Positions 18,361-28,371 of a stretch of 64,000 nucleotides of DNA are shown here, piece by piece. Position numbers and translations under genes: made by a program. This DNA is from Bacteroides congonensis (lineage in GTDB: Bacteria; Bacteroidota; Bacteroidia; Bacteroidales; Bacteroidaceae), in the NCBI RefSeq assembly GCF_900130125.1, contig NZ_FQXY01000010.1:1116001-1180000 (forward strand). Direction: 5' to 3'. The notes under the pieces were generated by a model. It was not told where the DNA came from and did not search any database. It was given only the letters and a program-made list of their open reading frames with translations. How positions within the stretch are numbered: position 1 is the stretch's first letter; every line of letters starts with the position of its first letter.

Positions 18361-19323
18361 ATGCTAATGCCAAGAAAAATTCTGTTTTCCCTTTTTTTGT
18401 TGATAGGAGTATCTCTTTATGCGCAACAAAGTTCATTTGTCAGTTCGTATGTCCGTGGAAACTTCTATAATCGCGGGCGTATTTCTACCGAAAGCCTGCG
18501 GGCAAGCGATGATCTTATCTTCTTGAATGTTCATCCGAATAAGGATGGGGCACTTTCTTTTGAGAATCCCCGTGTATTTCAGGGAGAGGGAGTGACAACG
18601 TGGGAAGGACTGGTTAAATCTGTTCGTGCCAAGGTAAAAGGAACAAATGCCAAACTGCGTTTGGGTGCTTCCAGTGGCGAATGGAAAGCAATGGTGGCTG
18701 ATGAGGCTGCCCGTACGGTATTTGCCAAGAATATCAAGAAGGTGCTTCAACAGCATAAACTGGATGGCATTGACCTGGACTTTGAATGGGCGGAAAACGC
18801 GAAAGAGTATGAAGATTATAGCCTGGCTATCTTGAAGATGCGTGAAGTACTGGGAGATAAATATATATTCAGTGTGTCGCTGCATCCTGTTTGCTATAAG
18901 ATTAGTAAGGAAGCGATTGCTGCCGTTGATTTTATTTCGCTTCAGTGTTATGGTCCTTCTCCGATGCGCTTTCCAATAGAAAAGTATTGTTCGGATATAC
19001 GAATGGTACTGGATTATGGTATTCCGAAAGAGAAACTGGTGGCCGGTGTTCCTTTCTATGGCGTGACGAAAGATAATTCGAAGAAGACAGAGGCTTATTT
19101 CAGTTTTGTACAGGAAGGACTGATTACGTCTCCGGCGCAGAATGAGGTGACCTATAAGGGATATATATATGTATTTGACGGACAGGATAATATCCGTATC
19201 AAAACCCGTTATGCCAAAGAGCAGGGTTTGAAAGGTATGATGAGCTGGGACTTGGCTACGGACTTGCCGTTGGGTGACAGCAGGTCGTTGCTTAAGGCGA
19301 TTATTGAGGAGCTGAAACCATGA
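18361..19323 (+). CDS. GH18 glycosidase, secreted
   Basis: A 320-residue GH18 enzyme with a signal peptide (about 1-21, ending YAQ) and no lipobox cysteine, so probably periplasmic. The catalytic motif is complete: D135-G-I-D138-L-D140-F-E142-W. 'ISLQCYGPSPMRFP' and 'KGMMSWDLATDLP' are later barrel strands of chitinase-like GH18s. It is transcribed divergently from the ECF sigma gene and ends facing the hybrid sensor gene. With the GH18 lipoprotein in the same locus, one enzyme could act at the surface and this one in the periplasm; that split is inference. Endo-acting on chitobiose cores or on short GlcNAc chains are both possible. Confidence 0.87.
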   Translation: MLMPRKILFSLFLLIGVSLYAQQSSFVSSYVRGNFYNRGRISTESLRASDDLIFLNVHPNKDGALSFENPRVFQGEGVTTWEGLVKSVRAKVKGTNAKLRLGASSGEWKAMVADEAARTVFAKNIKKVLQQHKLDGIDLDFEWAENAKEYEDYSLAILKMREVLGDKYIFSVSLHPVCYKISKEAIAAVDFISLQCYGPSPMRFPIEKYCSDIRMVLDYGIPKEKLVAGVPFYGVTKDNSKKTEAYFSFVQEGLITSPAQNEVTYKGYIYVFDGQDNIRIKTRYAKEQGLKGMMSWDLATDLPLGDSRSLLKAIIEELKP

Positions 19324-19400
19324 TTGCGGAACTGACACGATAGTTAAAGATTGAAGCAATGATTGAAGAGTCAAGGAATTGAGTATTCCCGCAGGTCTTT

Positions 19401-19480
19401 AGGCACGGATAACACGGATTACGCTGTTGCTTTATGCAGTCATATTTCTAAAAACCGTGAAATCCGTGTTATCCGTGCCT
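19401..19480. repeat. Perfect 20-bp inverted repeat between convergent genes
   Basis: AGGCACGGATAACACGGATT (19401-19420) is the exact complement of 19461-19480, with a 40-nt loop. Each arm contains CACGGAT-type units at a 9-bp period. It lies between the convergent GH18 and hybrid sensor genes and may terminate both, although no T-run follows. Confidence 0.6.
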
Positions 19481-19526
19481 GAATATTATTACGACATTGG
19501 ATTTTATTTTTGACGACTTCCTTTCT

Positions 19527-22500
19527 CTATGCCTGCTTGATTTGTTTCAAGTAATCCGAAGGAGAGACGCCGAACTCATCTTTGAAACATTGGCGGAAGT
19601 ATCCTGAACTGTTCATTCCTACTTTATAGGCAATCTCAGAAATGTTGTACTTCCCTTCGAGCAGCAGGCGTTCTGCATTTTCCATCTTCACCTTCCGGAT
19701 GTATTCATTGGTCGAAAGTCCGGTCAACGCTTTCATCTTCCGGTAAAGGGTAGAACCACTCATACACATCTTGTCTGAAAGGTAAGTGATGTCAATCTTT
19801 TCCGAAGAAAGGTTCTCTTCAATTAATTGCGTAATCTTCCCGATAAATTCATTGTCAAGTTTACTCAGCGCTTCGGTAATCATCGTACGTTTCTCGTTTA
19901 TGTCTGCATGGCTGCTTGGAGTAGGCTGCGACTGGAATTGTGCGACGAGCTTCTTTCTTGATTCAAGCAGGTTATTGATGCGGCTGCGCAGCAAAGAAGC
20001 ACTGAACGGTTTCGTCAGATAAGAATCTGCCCCTACCTCGTATCCTTCCTCTTTATCCTGTAAAGAGTCTTTTGCGGTCAGCAGGATTATAGGAATATGA
20101 CTTGTGCGTACATCATCTTTTAGTTGCCGGCACAAGGTGATACCGTCCATGACAGGCATCATAATATCGCTGACTATAATATCCGGGATACGGCTGAGAG
20201 CCTGTTGTTTCCCTTCCTCGCCATTGTTGGCTGTGATTACTTCAAAGGAATCGGAGAAAGACTCGGCAATATAATTCTGTATTTCCTCGTTATCCTCTAC
20301 AATCAACAGGATAGGTTTGCCGCTGTCCATTGCCGCATCCTGTACATCATCCGAAGAAACATTCTGTACTTCTTCCTCTTTTTCAGCCTGTTCCGTCGAA
20401 TCGGCATGTAATGCATTGGGATAAATATTGTCCGTCAATAGACTGATATAGAAACTACTTCCTTCGTTTTGCGTACTTTCAACGCGGATTTCGCCTTCAT
20501 GCAATTCCACGAGATTTCTGACCAAAGCCAGACCGATGCCTGTTCCGGATGCCTGATGCGAACCGCTTTCCTGATAATAACGGTCGAAAATATGCGGCAA
20601 AGCCTCAGCAGAGATGCCGTATCCGGTATCACTGACTTTAATTTCCGTATAAGCCACTTCATTACGCATCGTTTGATAAAGGCTCAGAGTGATGCGCCCC
20701 TGCTCCGTATATTTGATGGCGTTGGAAATCAGATTATCCAGAATAATGGTAACGATTTCCTTGTCAAAGAAAAGAAGCATCTCCTCTTTTTCTATCTGAA
20801 TCCGGAAGTCAATTTTAGTTTTCTGGTTGAGCTCCTTGTATTTAAGCCCTGTCTCGTAGATAAGGGGGGCGATATTGCCTTTGCAGACACATAATTTTTT
20901 GTTCTGTGTCTCCGTCTTGCGGAACTCCAATATCTGATTAATCAGGTTGAGCAACCGGAGCGCACTTTGATGAATGACGGACAACTTCTGCGCCTGTCTT
21001 GCCGGAAGAGACTGGTCTTTCTGCATATCTTCCAGAGGGCCGAGAATTAGAGTCAGCGGCGTCCGCAGTTCATGGGTGATATTTGTATAGAAACGCAGGC
21101 GTTCCTGGTTTAACTCCTGTTCTTGTTCGTGGTTCTTCTTCTCCAGAGTATAGAGGCTTTCCAAATCCAGCTTCTTCTTGTAAGCGTGCAGGATGAGGTA
21201 GATGATGCTGATAGATGCCAGTATATAAACCAACTTCGCCCACCATGTCAGCCAAAGAGGGGGATTAATCCGGATGGTGAGCGAAGTCGCTTCGTCCGGC
21301 CACTCCTGATTATGCACCCGCGCCTTGATAAGGAACTCATATTTCCCCGGCGGGATATTCCGGAAAGTGACGCTGTTGTTCTCATTCACCGTGTACCACG
21401 AGTTTTCGAGCCCTTTCAGCATATAGGCATACTCCATCTGGTTGACAAGGGAGTAGTTCTGCACATTGAATGTCAGGCTGAATGTATTCCGGGCATGAGT
21501 CAGCTCCACTTCTTTTCCTTCCAATAGGGAGACGAAGGTGTCATTGCTCTCCTGATTGTCCAGCCGCTCGAATATTTTCATTTCCGTGATGACAACCGGC
21601 GGTGTTTTGAGTTCGCTCATCGTGATGTTGGGAGTGAAACAGCACACGCCGTTGATAGAGCCGAAGTAGATGGAACCGTCTGTATTCCTTGCCACACTGG
21701 CACTCATGAAGCTTCCGGCAGGCACATCGTCCGAGTGACCGTAGTAATAGAAACAATCTTTCTTCGTCACGTAGCAACCGATACCTTTGTTGCTGCTGAA
21801 CCAGATATTCCCTGCCTGGTCTTCAGTGATAGCCTGGATGCACGTATTGACGAGCCCGTCTTTACGCTGGTAAGTCTTGTAATCCGGATCGTCCGGAGAG
21901 TTGAAACATACCAGTCCGTCTCCGGTAGCTATCCACATTCTTTCCTGTTTGTCCCGGTAGATTTGATTGATAGTGTTGGAACAGAAGCCTTCTCTTTGGA
22001 TATACTTCCTGACTAAGTGGAAATCCGGTGAATAAACCCCCATTCCATCGCCGAATGTGCCGATCCAGAAACGTCCTTTGTCATCCTGTGCGATGCTTCG
22101 GATGAAGTTGCCATGCAGCTCGCTGTTACCGGTGTGGTAATGTTGCACAACTTCCATATTGTCGGGATTGTAGACGAATATCCCTTCGCTGCACCCTATC
22201 CAGATACGGTGCCGGTTGTCTTCGTAAAAGACACGTACATCCAGATTCGATTTACCCATCGGGGAGATTGAACGGAATGTCTTTGTCCGGGTATTATAAT
22301 GGCTGATACTTCCTTGAAAAGCGCCGAACCATAGATTATCCCTGGAATCACGGAAAGCGCTCAGCACAGAGTTTGCCTGTAAATCTCCCGTCTCTTTCTT
22401 ATAAATGGCAATCCGTCTGTTATTCTCAAAAACATTGATTCCGCCGCCGTCCGTACCTACCCACAGACGCCCCTGCCTGTCGGTGCAGATACTGCTTACC

Positions 22501-23657
22501 ACCTTATTGTTCAGACTGTTCTCATTGTCGGGGATAGGAGAATAATCAATAGTCGTGAATAAAGGGGGCTCACTGCTGATAAAGTTGATTCCGCCGCCCC
22601 ATGTCCCAATCCAGATATTATTGAAAGAGTCCTGATAGATATACCGTACACTGGCATTGGAAAGGCTACGGTTATCGTCCCCTTCCCGCAGAAATTCGAA
22701 AGTAATCTGTTTGGGTGAAAGGAACTGGCTCTGTTTCAGGTCGAGTATGGCGATGCCGTTCAATTCCGAAGCAATCCATAATTTATTGTCATTCATTTGC
22801 CTGATGGAGAAAATACGGCTGGAGAGTGTGCCGTATTTGTCGTTCGGATTTTGCCGGAAAGTTACGAAGTTCCGGGTAGCGGCATTATAGAGTGCCAGTC
22901 CTTTATCCGTCCCGAGCCATATATTCCCGTTACTGTCTTTTAATATCGTCCGTACATCATCCCCCGGCAGACTGTTGGGATTGTCCGGTTCATTTTTGAA
23001 GTTCCTTACACTCTTATCTTTCAAGGAAAGTATGCTGAAACCGCCGTTCACATGTCCGATATAAAGATTATCGTCTCCACCGTCCAACACAGTCCATGTC
23101 TGTTCACAGTCCAATGCCGGAACAGTTGTCTTGTTGTAATGCGTGAACTGTCCGGTGGTAATATCCAGATAGTCTATGCCCCGATAATAAGTGCTGATCC
23201 ATAATCCGTCCGTACTTTGTGCGGAAGCGGCAATATCCGTGACGTCATTTGTCATCAGGCTGTGCGGATTCTGCGGGTCATGCTGATAAGCGGTAAATGT
23301 CTGCGAATGATAATTGTAGGCATTTAACCCGTCACGTTGCGTGGCAATCCATACAACGGGCCGTTCCGGGTCGGCATATATCCGGTTAAGTTCATTCCCG
23401 GTGATACTTTGGGAATTCTTGGACGGGTCATTCTTATAAAAGGTGATAAAACGGGTACCGTCAAACTTATTGAGCCCTTCTTCCGTGGCAAACCACAGGA
23501 ACCCTTGCTTGTCCTGCGCGACACTGACTACATAATTATTAGAAAGTCCCTGCTCAATCCCCAACCGTTTCACAGAATAAGGTTGCGCAATCAGTCGGGA
23601 GACTGATAATAAAGACAGGAAAAGAAATAAAATACCAAACGCAATGTGTTTTCTCAT
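19527..23657 (-). CDS. Hybrid two-component system sensor-regulator (HTCS)
   Basis: A 1376-residue one-protein sensor and activator. Order: signal peptide (1-24), two seven-bladed propellers of reg_prop repeats (about 30-730; 'GFLWFATEEGLNKFDG', 'IWLGTDKGLALYN', 'LWVGTDGGGINVF'), Y_Y_Y domain (about 735-800), membrane helix (about 803-825), histidine kinase with phospho-acceptor H862 in 'THELRTPLTL', ATPase domain (about 970-1075; 'DNLISNAIKYT'), receiver with D1164 in 'VSDIMMPVMDG', and AraC DNA-binding domain (about 1265-1372). The periplasmic part binds a glycan and the AraC part activates a SusC/SusD locus. The divergent SGBP-SusC-SusD-GH30 operon is the obvious target. All key residues seem present. 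Confidence 0.95.
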   Translation of the reverse strand: MRKHIAFGILFLFLSLLSVSRLIAQPYSVKRLGIEQGLSNNYVVSVAQDKQGFLWFATEEGLNKFDGTRFITFYKNDPSKNSQSITGNELNRIYADPERPVVWIATQRDGLNAYNYHSQTFTAYQHDPQNPHSLMTNDVTDIAASAQSTDGLWISTYYRGIDYLDITTGQFTHYNKTTVPALDCEQTWTVLDGGDDNLYIGHVNGGFSILSLKDKSVRNFKNEPDNPNSLPGDDVRTILKDSNGNIWLGTDKGLALYNAATRNFVTFRQNPNDKYGTLSSRIFSIRQMNDNKLWIASELNGIAILDLKQSQFLSPKQITFEFLREGDDNRSLSNASVRYIYQDSFNNIWIGTWGGGINFISSEPPLFTTIDYSPIPDNENSLNNKVVSSICTDRQGRLWVGTDGGGINVFENNRRIAIYKKETGDLQANSVLSAFRDSRDNLWFGAFQGSISHYNTRTKTFRSISPMGKSNLDVRVFYEDNRHRIWIGCSEGIFVYNPDNMEVVQHYHTGNSELHGNFIRSIAQDDKGRFWIGTFGDGMGVYSPDFHLVRKYIQREGFCSNTINQIYRDKQERMWIATGDGLVCFNSPDDPDYKTYQRKDGLVNTCIQAITEDQAGNIWFSSNKGIGCYVTKKDCFYYYGHSDDVPAGSFMSASVARNTDGSIYFGSINGVCCFTPNITMSELKTPPVVITEMKIFERLDNQESNDTFVSLLEGKEVELTHARNTFSLTFNVQNYSLVNQMEYAYMLKGLENSWYTVNENNSVTFRNIPPGKYEFLIKARVHNQEWPDEATSLTIRINPPLWLTWWAKLVYILASISIIYLILHAYKKKLDLESLYTLEKKNHEQEQELNQERLRFYTNITHELRTPLTLILGPLEDMQKDQSLPARQAQKLSVIHQSALRLLNLINQILEFRKTETQNKKLCVCKGNIAPLIYETGLKYKELNQKTKIDFRIQIEKEEMLLFFDKEIVTIILDNLISNAIKYTEQGRITLSLYQTMRNEVAYTEIKVSDTGYGISAEALPHIFDRYYQESGSHQASGTGIGLALVRNLVELHEGEIRVESTQNEGSSFYISLLTDNIYPNALHADSTEQAEKEEEVQNVSSDDVQDAAMDSGKPILLIVEDNEEIQNYIAESFSDSFEVITANNGEEGKQQALSRIPDIIVSDIMMPVMDGITLCRQLKDDVRTSHIPIILLTAKDSLQDKEEGYEVGADSYLTKPFSASLLRSRINNLLESRKKLVAQFQSQPTPSSHADINEKRTMITEALSKLDNEFIGKITQLIEENLSSEKIDITYLSDKMCMSGSTLYRKMKALTGLSTNEYIRKVKMENAERLLLEGKYNISEIAYKVGMNSSGYFRQCFKDEFGVSPSDYLKQIKQA

Positions 23658-23688
23658 AACTCGTGCCTATTCGTTTCATTTACAGATT

Positions 23689-23696
23689 CAAAAATA
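23689..23696 (-). promoter_or_regulatory. -7 box for the HTCS gene
   Basis: Plus-strand CAAAAATA reads TATTTTTG on the minus strand, matching TAnnTTTG, 32 bp before the HTCS start. I see no clear -33 partner. Confidence 0.35.
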
Positions 23697-23723
23697 GGAA
23701 TAAATATTTTATTTAGCGTATGC

Positions 23724-23801
23724 AAATCGTGCATTGCATGATTTGTGATGCTTCTCTGCATGATTTTTATCTCTCCTATGTGCCTTATTCACTTATATTT
23801 G
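23724..23801 (+). promoter_or_regulatory. Candidate HTCS operator and -7 box for the SGBP-SusC operon
   Basis: TGCATGATTT occurs at 23735-23744 and again at 23757-23766, 22 bp apart (two helix turns). The first copy also forms a 21-bp near-palindrome with AAATCGTGCA at 23724-23733. Downstream, TATATTTG at 23794-23801 matches the -7 box, but no -33 TTTG is present at the right distance, as expected for an activated promoter. Two same-face half-sites suit an AraC-type dimer such as the divergent HTCS. Confidence 0.5.
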
Positions 23802-23874
23802 CATTGTGAAAGCGGAAAAAGCACCCTGGCTTTCGCAGCGAACCTAGAAGTTTTAATCATTAAATACTATTATT

Positions 23875-25296
23875 ATGAAGGCAAGATTTTTGCATGGCGC
23901 AGCGTTATGGACTTTTCTTTTTGCTGCAACGTTGGCTACCGGATGTAGCGACGATAATGACTACAAAGATGTAGACGGGCAGAAGCCGTCTCTCGAACTG
24001 GCTTCCGAACATGTGCGTACATTAAACGGATATGAGTTTAAGATTGCAGGGAAAGTAGCGGATAAGGATGGTATCCGTTCTATCCGTTTACAATCACCAG
24101 ACTTATATTTGGATAAGACTATTGACCTGGTGGCTCTCTACCCGGAAACTCTTTATGAATATGACTTGAACTATGGATTTACCATTCCCGAAGAAACCGA
24201 AGGAGACGAATTTACTGTAAAAGTAACCGTAACGGATTTAGGTGGACGCACAATGGAAAGCAATGTGCTGATTACAATGGACGGTGATTATACGGAACCG
24301 GAAATCGTATCTACTAGTTTCCCTGATAACATTAAAATAGTTTTGTCTGAAGATAATCCTATGACATTCCGCTTTACTGCAGAAGACAACAAAGGATTAG
24401 CTTATTTAGAGTTGGGTATTCCCGATTTGAATATTTCAGAACGTGTGGATTTAGAGGGTGAAGGGATTACTCAAGGAACTTTTGAGAAAGCTATAACATT
24501 TCCTTCAGATGGAATAGGTGCATATATCATGACCATCCGTGCCGTTGATGCATTCAATAATATTACGGAAAAAGATTATACTATGCTGATTTCTCAAACA
24601 AAGGATTACAATAATATGTATTTGGTTGATTTTGAAGGATATGATGATACTGCACTAACTGATGGAGATTTATGGGGAGTCCCAATGCCAATAGAGCATA
24701 GTGGTATGTATGAATATAAAGCCCGTTATTATTCTGCTGCGGAAAATACTCCGGTTCGGTTTGTTGCCAATAAAGGAAATTTTAATATCTGTTTTGGCGA
24801 AGACAAGAATAATCCGGGACAGTTGACAAATTTGCAAGAAAATATACAACCTATCATTCTTCCAAAAATAGGATACTATGAAATTATCTTTAATATTGAA
24901 ACACAGAAATATACAGTTACTGCTTATAAGCCGTCGGAAGAACCTTATAGCGGCCAGTTCGGCCTTGCTGGTGATAATTGGGTAGGTACTAATGGATGGA
25001 ATTCTTCTGACCCTCGTCCTGTACTGGATCGGGATACGGATAATCCATATCTTTATACTACAACTCTGACTTTTGATGCAAGTCATAATTCTTTCAACTG
25101 TACACTCACTGCTGTTGGCCCAGGCTGGCCGTCTCCATCATGGCGATTTGTAAATGGCGGCAATGGAGTGGATGAACACTTCTGTATAGGTGATGCAGAA
25201 CCTAATGGGGCAAGATATAATATTCCTGCCGGGAAATACACTTTTATCTTTGACACACATCTTGTACAGTCTAAATTACTAAAGAAGAATAACTAA
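23875..25296 (+). CDS. Surface glycan-binding lipoprotein (SusE/SusF-like)
   Basis: A 473-residue lipoprotein with lipobox C24 (LATGCSDD). Residues about 35-135 and 140-245 look like two tandem Ig/FN3-like beta-sandwich domains ('FTVKVTVTDLGGRTMESNVL', 'YIMTIRAVDAFNNITEKDYT'). Residues about 248-473 resemble SusE/SusF-type carbohydrate-binding modules, with the pattern 'NNMYLVDFEGYDD', 'FNICFGEDKNNPG' and 'YYEIIFNIETQKYTVTAY'. It precedes susC by 17 bp and is the first gene of the operon, which is less usual than an SGBP after susD. Ligand unknown; the two GH30 enzymes downstream should cut what it binds. Confidence 0.75.
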   Translation: MKARFLHGAALWTFLFAATLATGCSDDNDYKDVDGQKPSLELASEHVRTLNGYEFKIAGKVADKDGIRSIRLQSPDLYLDKTIDLVALYPETLYEYDLNYGFTIPEETEGDEFTVKVTVTDLGGRTMESNVLITMDGDYTEPEIVSTSFPDNIKIVLSEDNPMTFRFTAEDNKGLAYLELGIPDLNISERVDLEGEGITQGTFEKAITFPSDGIGAYIMTIRAVDAFNNITEKDYTMLISQTKDYNNMYLVDFEGYDDTALTDGDLWGVPMPIEHSGMYEYKARYYSAAENTPVRFVANKGNFNICFGEDKNNPGQLTNLQENIQPIILPKIGYYEIIFNIETQKYTVTAYKPSEEPYSGQFGLAGDNWVGTNGWNSSDPRPVLDRDTDNPYLYTTTLTFDASHNSFNCTLTAVGPGWPSPSWRFVNGGNGVDEHFCIGDAEPNGARYNIPAGKYTFIFDTHLVQSKLLKKNN

Positions 25297-25313
25297 TATA
25301 ATGCTATAAAAAC

Positions 25314-28300
25314 ATGAAACGATACTTATTCCTTTTATTATCGTTCTTTGCGCTGGGCTTAAATGCCCAGCAAATGAAGCTGACCGGTAATGCCGTTGCA
25401 GCGAGTGACAAGCAGCCGATGATTGGTCTTACAGTCTTGGTGAAGGGAACGACGAACGGTACTGTGACCGATTTGGATGGTAATTATACATTGAGCAATG
25501 TATCCAAAGATGCTACTGTCGTTTTCTCTATGATTGGATACAAAACTCAGGAAATCAAAGTGAATGGCCGCACTGCTATCAATGTAGTGATGCATGATGA
25601 TATGCAGGCATTGGACGAAGTGGTGGTTATCGGCTATGGTGCGGTAAAGAAAGGTGATCTGACCAGTTCCATCGCAGCCATAAAAGGTGAAGAACTGAAA
25701 ACAATGAGCACGGGTAATGCCATGAACTCTTTGCAGGGGAAAATCAATGGCGTACAGGTACAAAGCAGCGGCGGACCGGGTACTACTCCTCGTGTAATAA
25801 TCCGTGGTGTGTCTACTGTCAATGCCGCCGACCCTTTGTATGTAGTGGACGGGATGCCGGTAGGTAGAAATATCAACTTCCTCGACCAAAATGACATTGA
25901 AAGCATGCAAGTCTTGAAAGATGCTTCTGCCGCAGCTATCTATGGTACACGTGCGTCGAATGGTGTCATTCTGATTACCACCAAAAAAGGAAAGAAAGGC
26001 GACACCAAGTTTTCTTTCTCCGCTTCTGCCGGTTTCCAGACATTGCAACAACCTGATATGGCAAAAGCTTCAGAATACGAATATGTTCAGAGAGCACGTT
26101 ATATCAACGATGACAGTATGCCTGTATATAGTGGAAAAGCTAATATTACTGATGCCGAAGGCACCGACTGGTGGAAAGAGACATTGAATAAAACAGCCTT
26201 GATTCATAACTATAACCTTAGTTTCTCCGGTGGCACTGATAAGTTCCTCTATTCAGCCAGTATTGGTTATTTCGGACAAGATTCACAATATAAGACAGGC
26301 AACTGGCAGAAGTTTACCGCCCGTTTCAGCATGGAATACAACTTCAACAAGATAGTAAAAGCAGGTATCGACTTTACGCCTAAATATGAGAACTGGAAAG
26401 ATACTCCGGATTTGCTCGGTGCTGTCATGGCAATGGATCCGACTACTCCGGTGATGCGACCCGAAAATGAATGGACGGATAATGAATACGATAATTATTC
26501 CCGCTCCCACAATAGCCAAGTGTGGAATCCGGTGGCAAGTATGGCACGTCTGTCAAAGAACACCGATGAGTACGGATTGCTTGCCAACCCTTATATAAGC
26601 ATTGAACCAATCAAAGGGTTGGTAGTACGCAGCCAGTTCGGAATAAACGCGCGTTTCCGCCTTTTCGATGAGTTTAGTCCCGAGTTTCATTTGGACAACT
26701 TGGAACAAGCTACTGCGAATACAGCCAAACGCGAAATGAAGAACTGGGTGGACTGGAACTGGACGAACACAATCACATGGATGAAAACGTTCAATGAAAA
26801 GCATAATATTAATCTGATGGGCGGTTATACGATGGAACGTTACCAGTATTATTGGTTGACCGGCTCACGTGATGGTGTTCCGACGAATAATGACGAACTT
26901 CTGCAATATGTAAAGGGGGGAACAAAAAAACCTCAGGCAGAGGGATTGAACGAATACAATTCAATGATTTCTTATCTGGGACGTATCATATACAATTATA
27001 ATGACCGTTATTATCTGACAGCATCCGTACGTGTGGATGGCTCTTCAAGATTCCCTAAGGGTAATAAATATGCTACGTTCCCTGCTGTATCTGCTGCATG
27101 GCGTATATCGGGCGAACCTTTCATGAAAAACCAGCATATCTTTGACAATCTGAAACTGCGTGCCGGATGGGGACGTGTAGGTAATGAAGATATTGATAAT
27201 TCTGCTTATCAATCCTCTATCGGTGGAAGTGATTATGTCTTTGGCCCGAATGCCGACCGTGTGATTGGAACAAGTGTGGCTTCTATTGGAAACAACAGTG
27301 TTCGTTGGGAGACAGTCGAAAATTATAGCATCGGTGTAGACATGGCTTTCTTGAACAATCGTCTGAGTGTTACTGCTGAATGGTTTCGCAAAGAGTCGAA
27401 GGACATGTTGATGAAAAAAGCTAATCTATTGGTTCTCGGCTACCCCATGTGGAATGGAGAAATGTGGGAGAACGTAGGCAGTATGCAAGCTACCGGATGG
27501 GAACTTTCCGTCAATTGGAACGACCATAAAGGAGACTTCAGCTATGAAGTAGGCGTGAACCTTTCTTCCGTAAAGAACAAAGCTAAGAAACTGATGGGTG
27601 GTGACACTCCTATTTATACAGGCTCTTTCAATGGTGATTACATTATCCGTAATGAAGAAGGCGGAGAAATCAGCCGCTTCTATGGTTACGTAGCCGATGG
27701 TATCTTTCAGAACCAGACAGAGGTAAACGCCCATACCAACGAGTATGGTTCGGTCATCCAACCCAATGCACTACCTGGTGACATCCGCTTCGAAGATTTG
27801 AATGGTGACGGCATACTGGATGATAAGGATAAGGCATACATCGGTTCGGCATTCCCCGATTTGATGGTCGGCATCAACGGACGTGTTTCTTACAAGAACC
27901 TTGATTTCATGGCCAACTTCTACGGCACTATCGGCAACGATGTGTTCAACACGACCAAAGGCCGCTACTCCGGTGCCGGTGGTGAGAATGTGTATGCCGG
28001 AACATACAACAGTTCATGGCACGGTGAAGGAACGAGCAACTCATTGCCCCGCTTGTCAGTGAACGACTCTAACATGAACTGGAAACGTCCGTCGAGCTTC
28101 TTCGTGGAAGACGGTTCTTACCTTCGTTGCAAGATGTTGCAAATAGGATATACTTTACCGAAGCGGTGGACTAAAGACATCGTATTGCGTCTCTCTTTCT
28201 CCGCACAAAATCCGTTTACCATCACCGGCTATTCCGGCATGGATCCGGAAGCGGTATCAGTGGGTAAGGGTGTGACGGAAATGGGTATCGACTGGGCAAG

Positions 28301-28349
28301 TTATCCTAACCCACGTACATATCTCTTCGGATTGAACATCAATTTTTAA
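25314..28349 (+). CDS. SusC/RagA TonB-dependent transporter
   Basis: A 1011-residue outer-membrane importer. Signal peptide about 1-18, carboxypeptidase-regulatory-like domain about 20-105 ('LTGNAVAASDKQPMIGLTVL'), plug about 108-235 ('VVIGYGAVKKGDLTSSIAAI', 'IESMQVLKDASAAAIYGTRA'), then the barrel, ending 'YLFGLNINF'. It lacks the STN domain, so control should come from the HTCS and not from a sigma/FecR relay. It sits between the SGBP and SusD genes with gaps of 17 and 22 bp. Confidence 0.95.
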   Translation: MKRYLFLLLSFFALGLNAQQMKLTGNAVAASDKQPMIGLTVLVKGTTNGTVTDLDGNYTLSNVSKDATVVFSMIGYKTQEIKVNGRTAINVVMHDDMQALDEVVVIGYGAVKKGDLTSSIAAIKGEELKTMSTGNAMNSLQGKINGVQVQSSGGPGTTPRVIIRGVSTVNAADPLYVVDGMPVGRNINFLDQNDIESMQVLKDASAAAIYGTRASNGVILITTKKGKKGDTKFSFSASAGFQTLQQPDMAKASEYEYVQRARYINDDSMPVYSGKANITDAEGTDWWKETLNKTALIHNYNLSFSGGTDKFLYSASIGYFGQDSQYKTGNWQKFTARFSMEYNFNKIVKAGIDFTPKYENWKDTPDLLGAVMAMDPTTPVMRPENEWTDNEYDNYSRSHNSQVWNPVASMARLSKNTDEYGLLANPYISIEPIKGLVVRSQFGINARFRLFDEFSPEFHLDNLEQATANTAKREMKNWVDWNWTNTITWMKTFNEKHNINLMGGYTMERYQYYWLTGSRDGVPTNNDELLQYVKGGTKKPQAEGLNEYNSMISYLGRIIYNYNDRYYLTASVRVDGSSRFPKGNKYATFPAVSAAWRISGEPFMKNQHIFDNLKLRAGWGRVGNEDIDNSAYQSSIGGSDYVFGPNADRVIGTSVASIGNNSVRWETVENYSIGVDMAFLNNRLSVTAEWFRKESKDMLMKKANLLVLGYPMWNGEMWENVGSMQATGWELSVNWNDHKGDFSYEVGVNLSSVKNKAKKLMGGDTPIYTGSFNGDYIIRNEEGGEISRFYGYVADGIFQNQTEVNAHTNEYGSVIQPNALPGDIRFEDLNGDGILDDKDKAYIGSAFPDLMVGINGRVSYKNLDFMANFYGTIGNDVFNTTKGRYSGAGGENVYAGTYNSSWHGEGTSNSLPRLSVNDSNMNWKRPSSFFVEDGSYLRCKMLQIGYTLPKRWTKDIVLRLSFSAQNPFTITGYSGMDPEAVSVGKGVTEMGIDWASYPNPRTYLFGLNINF

Positions 28350-28371
28350 ACCAACATAAATCAGTATAAAT

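Noticed and set aside
18433..19374. Long minus-strand open frame opposite GH18
   Set aside because: The GH18 frame has the full catalytic motif and signal peptide; the antisense frame has no recognisable domain.
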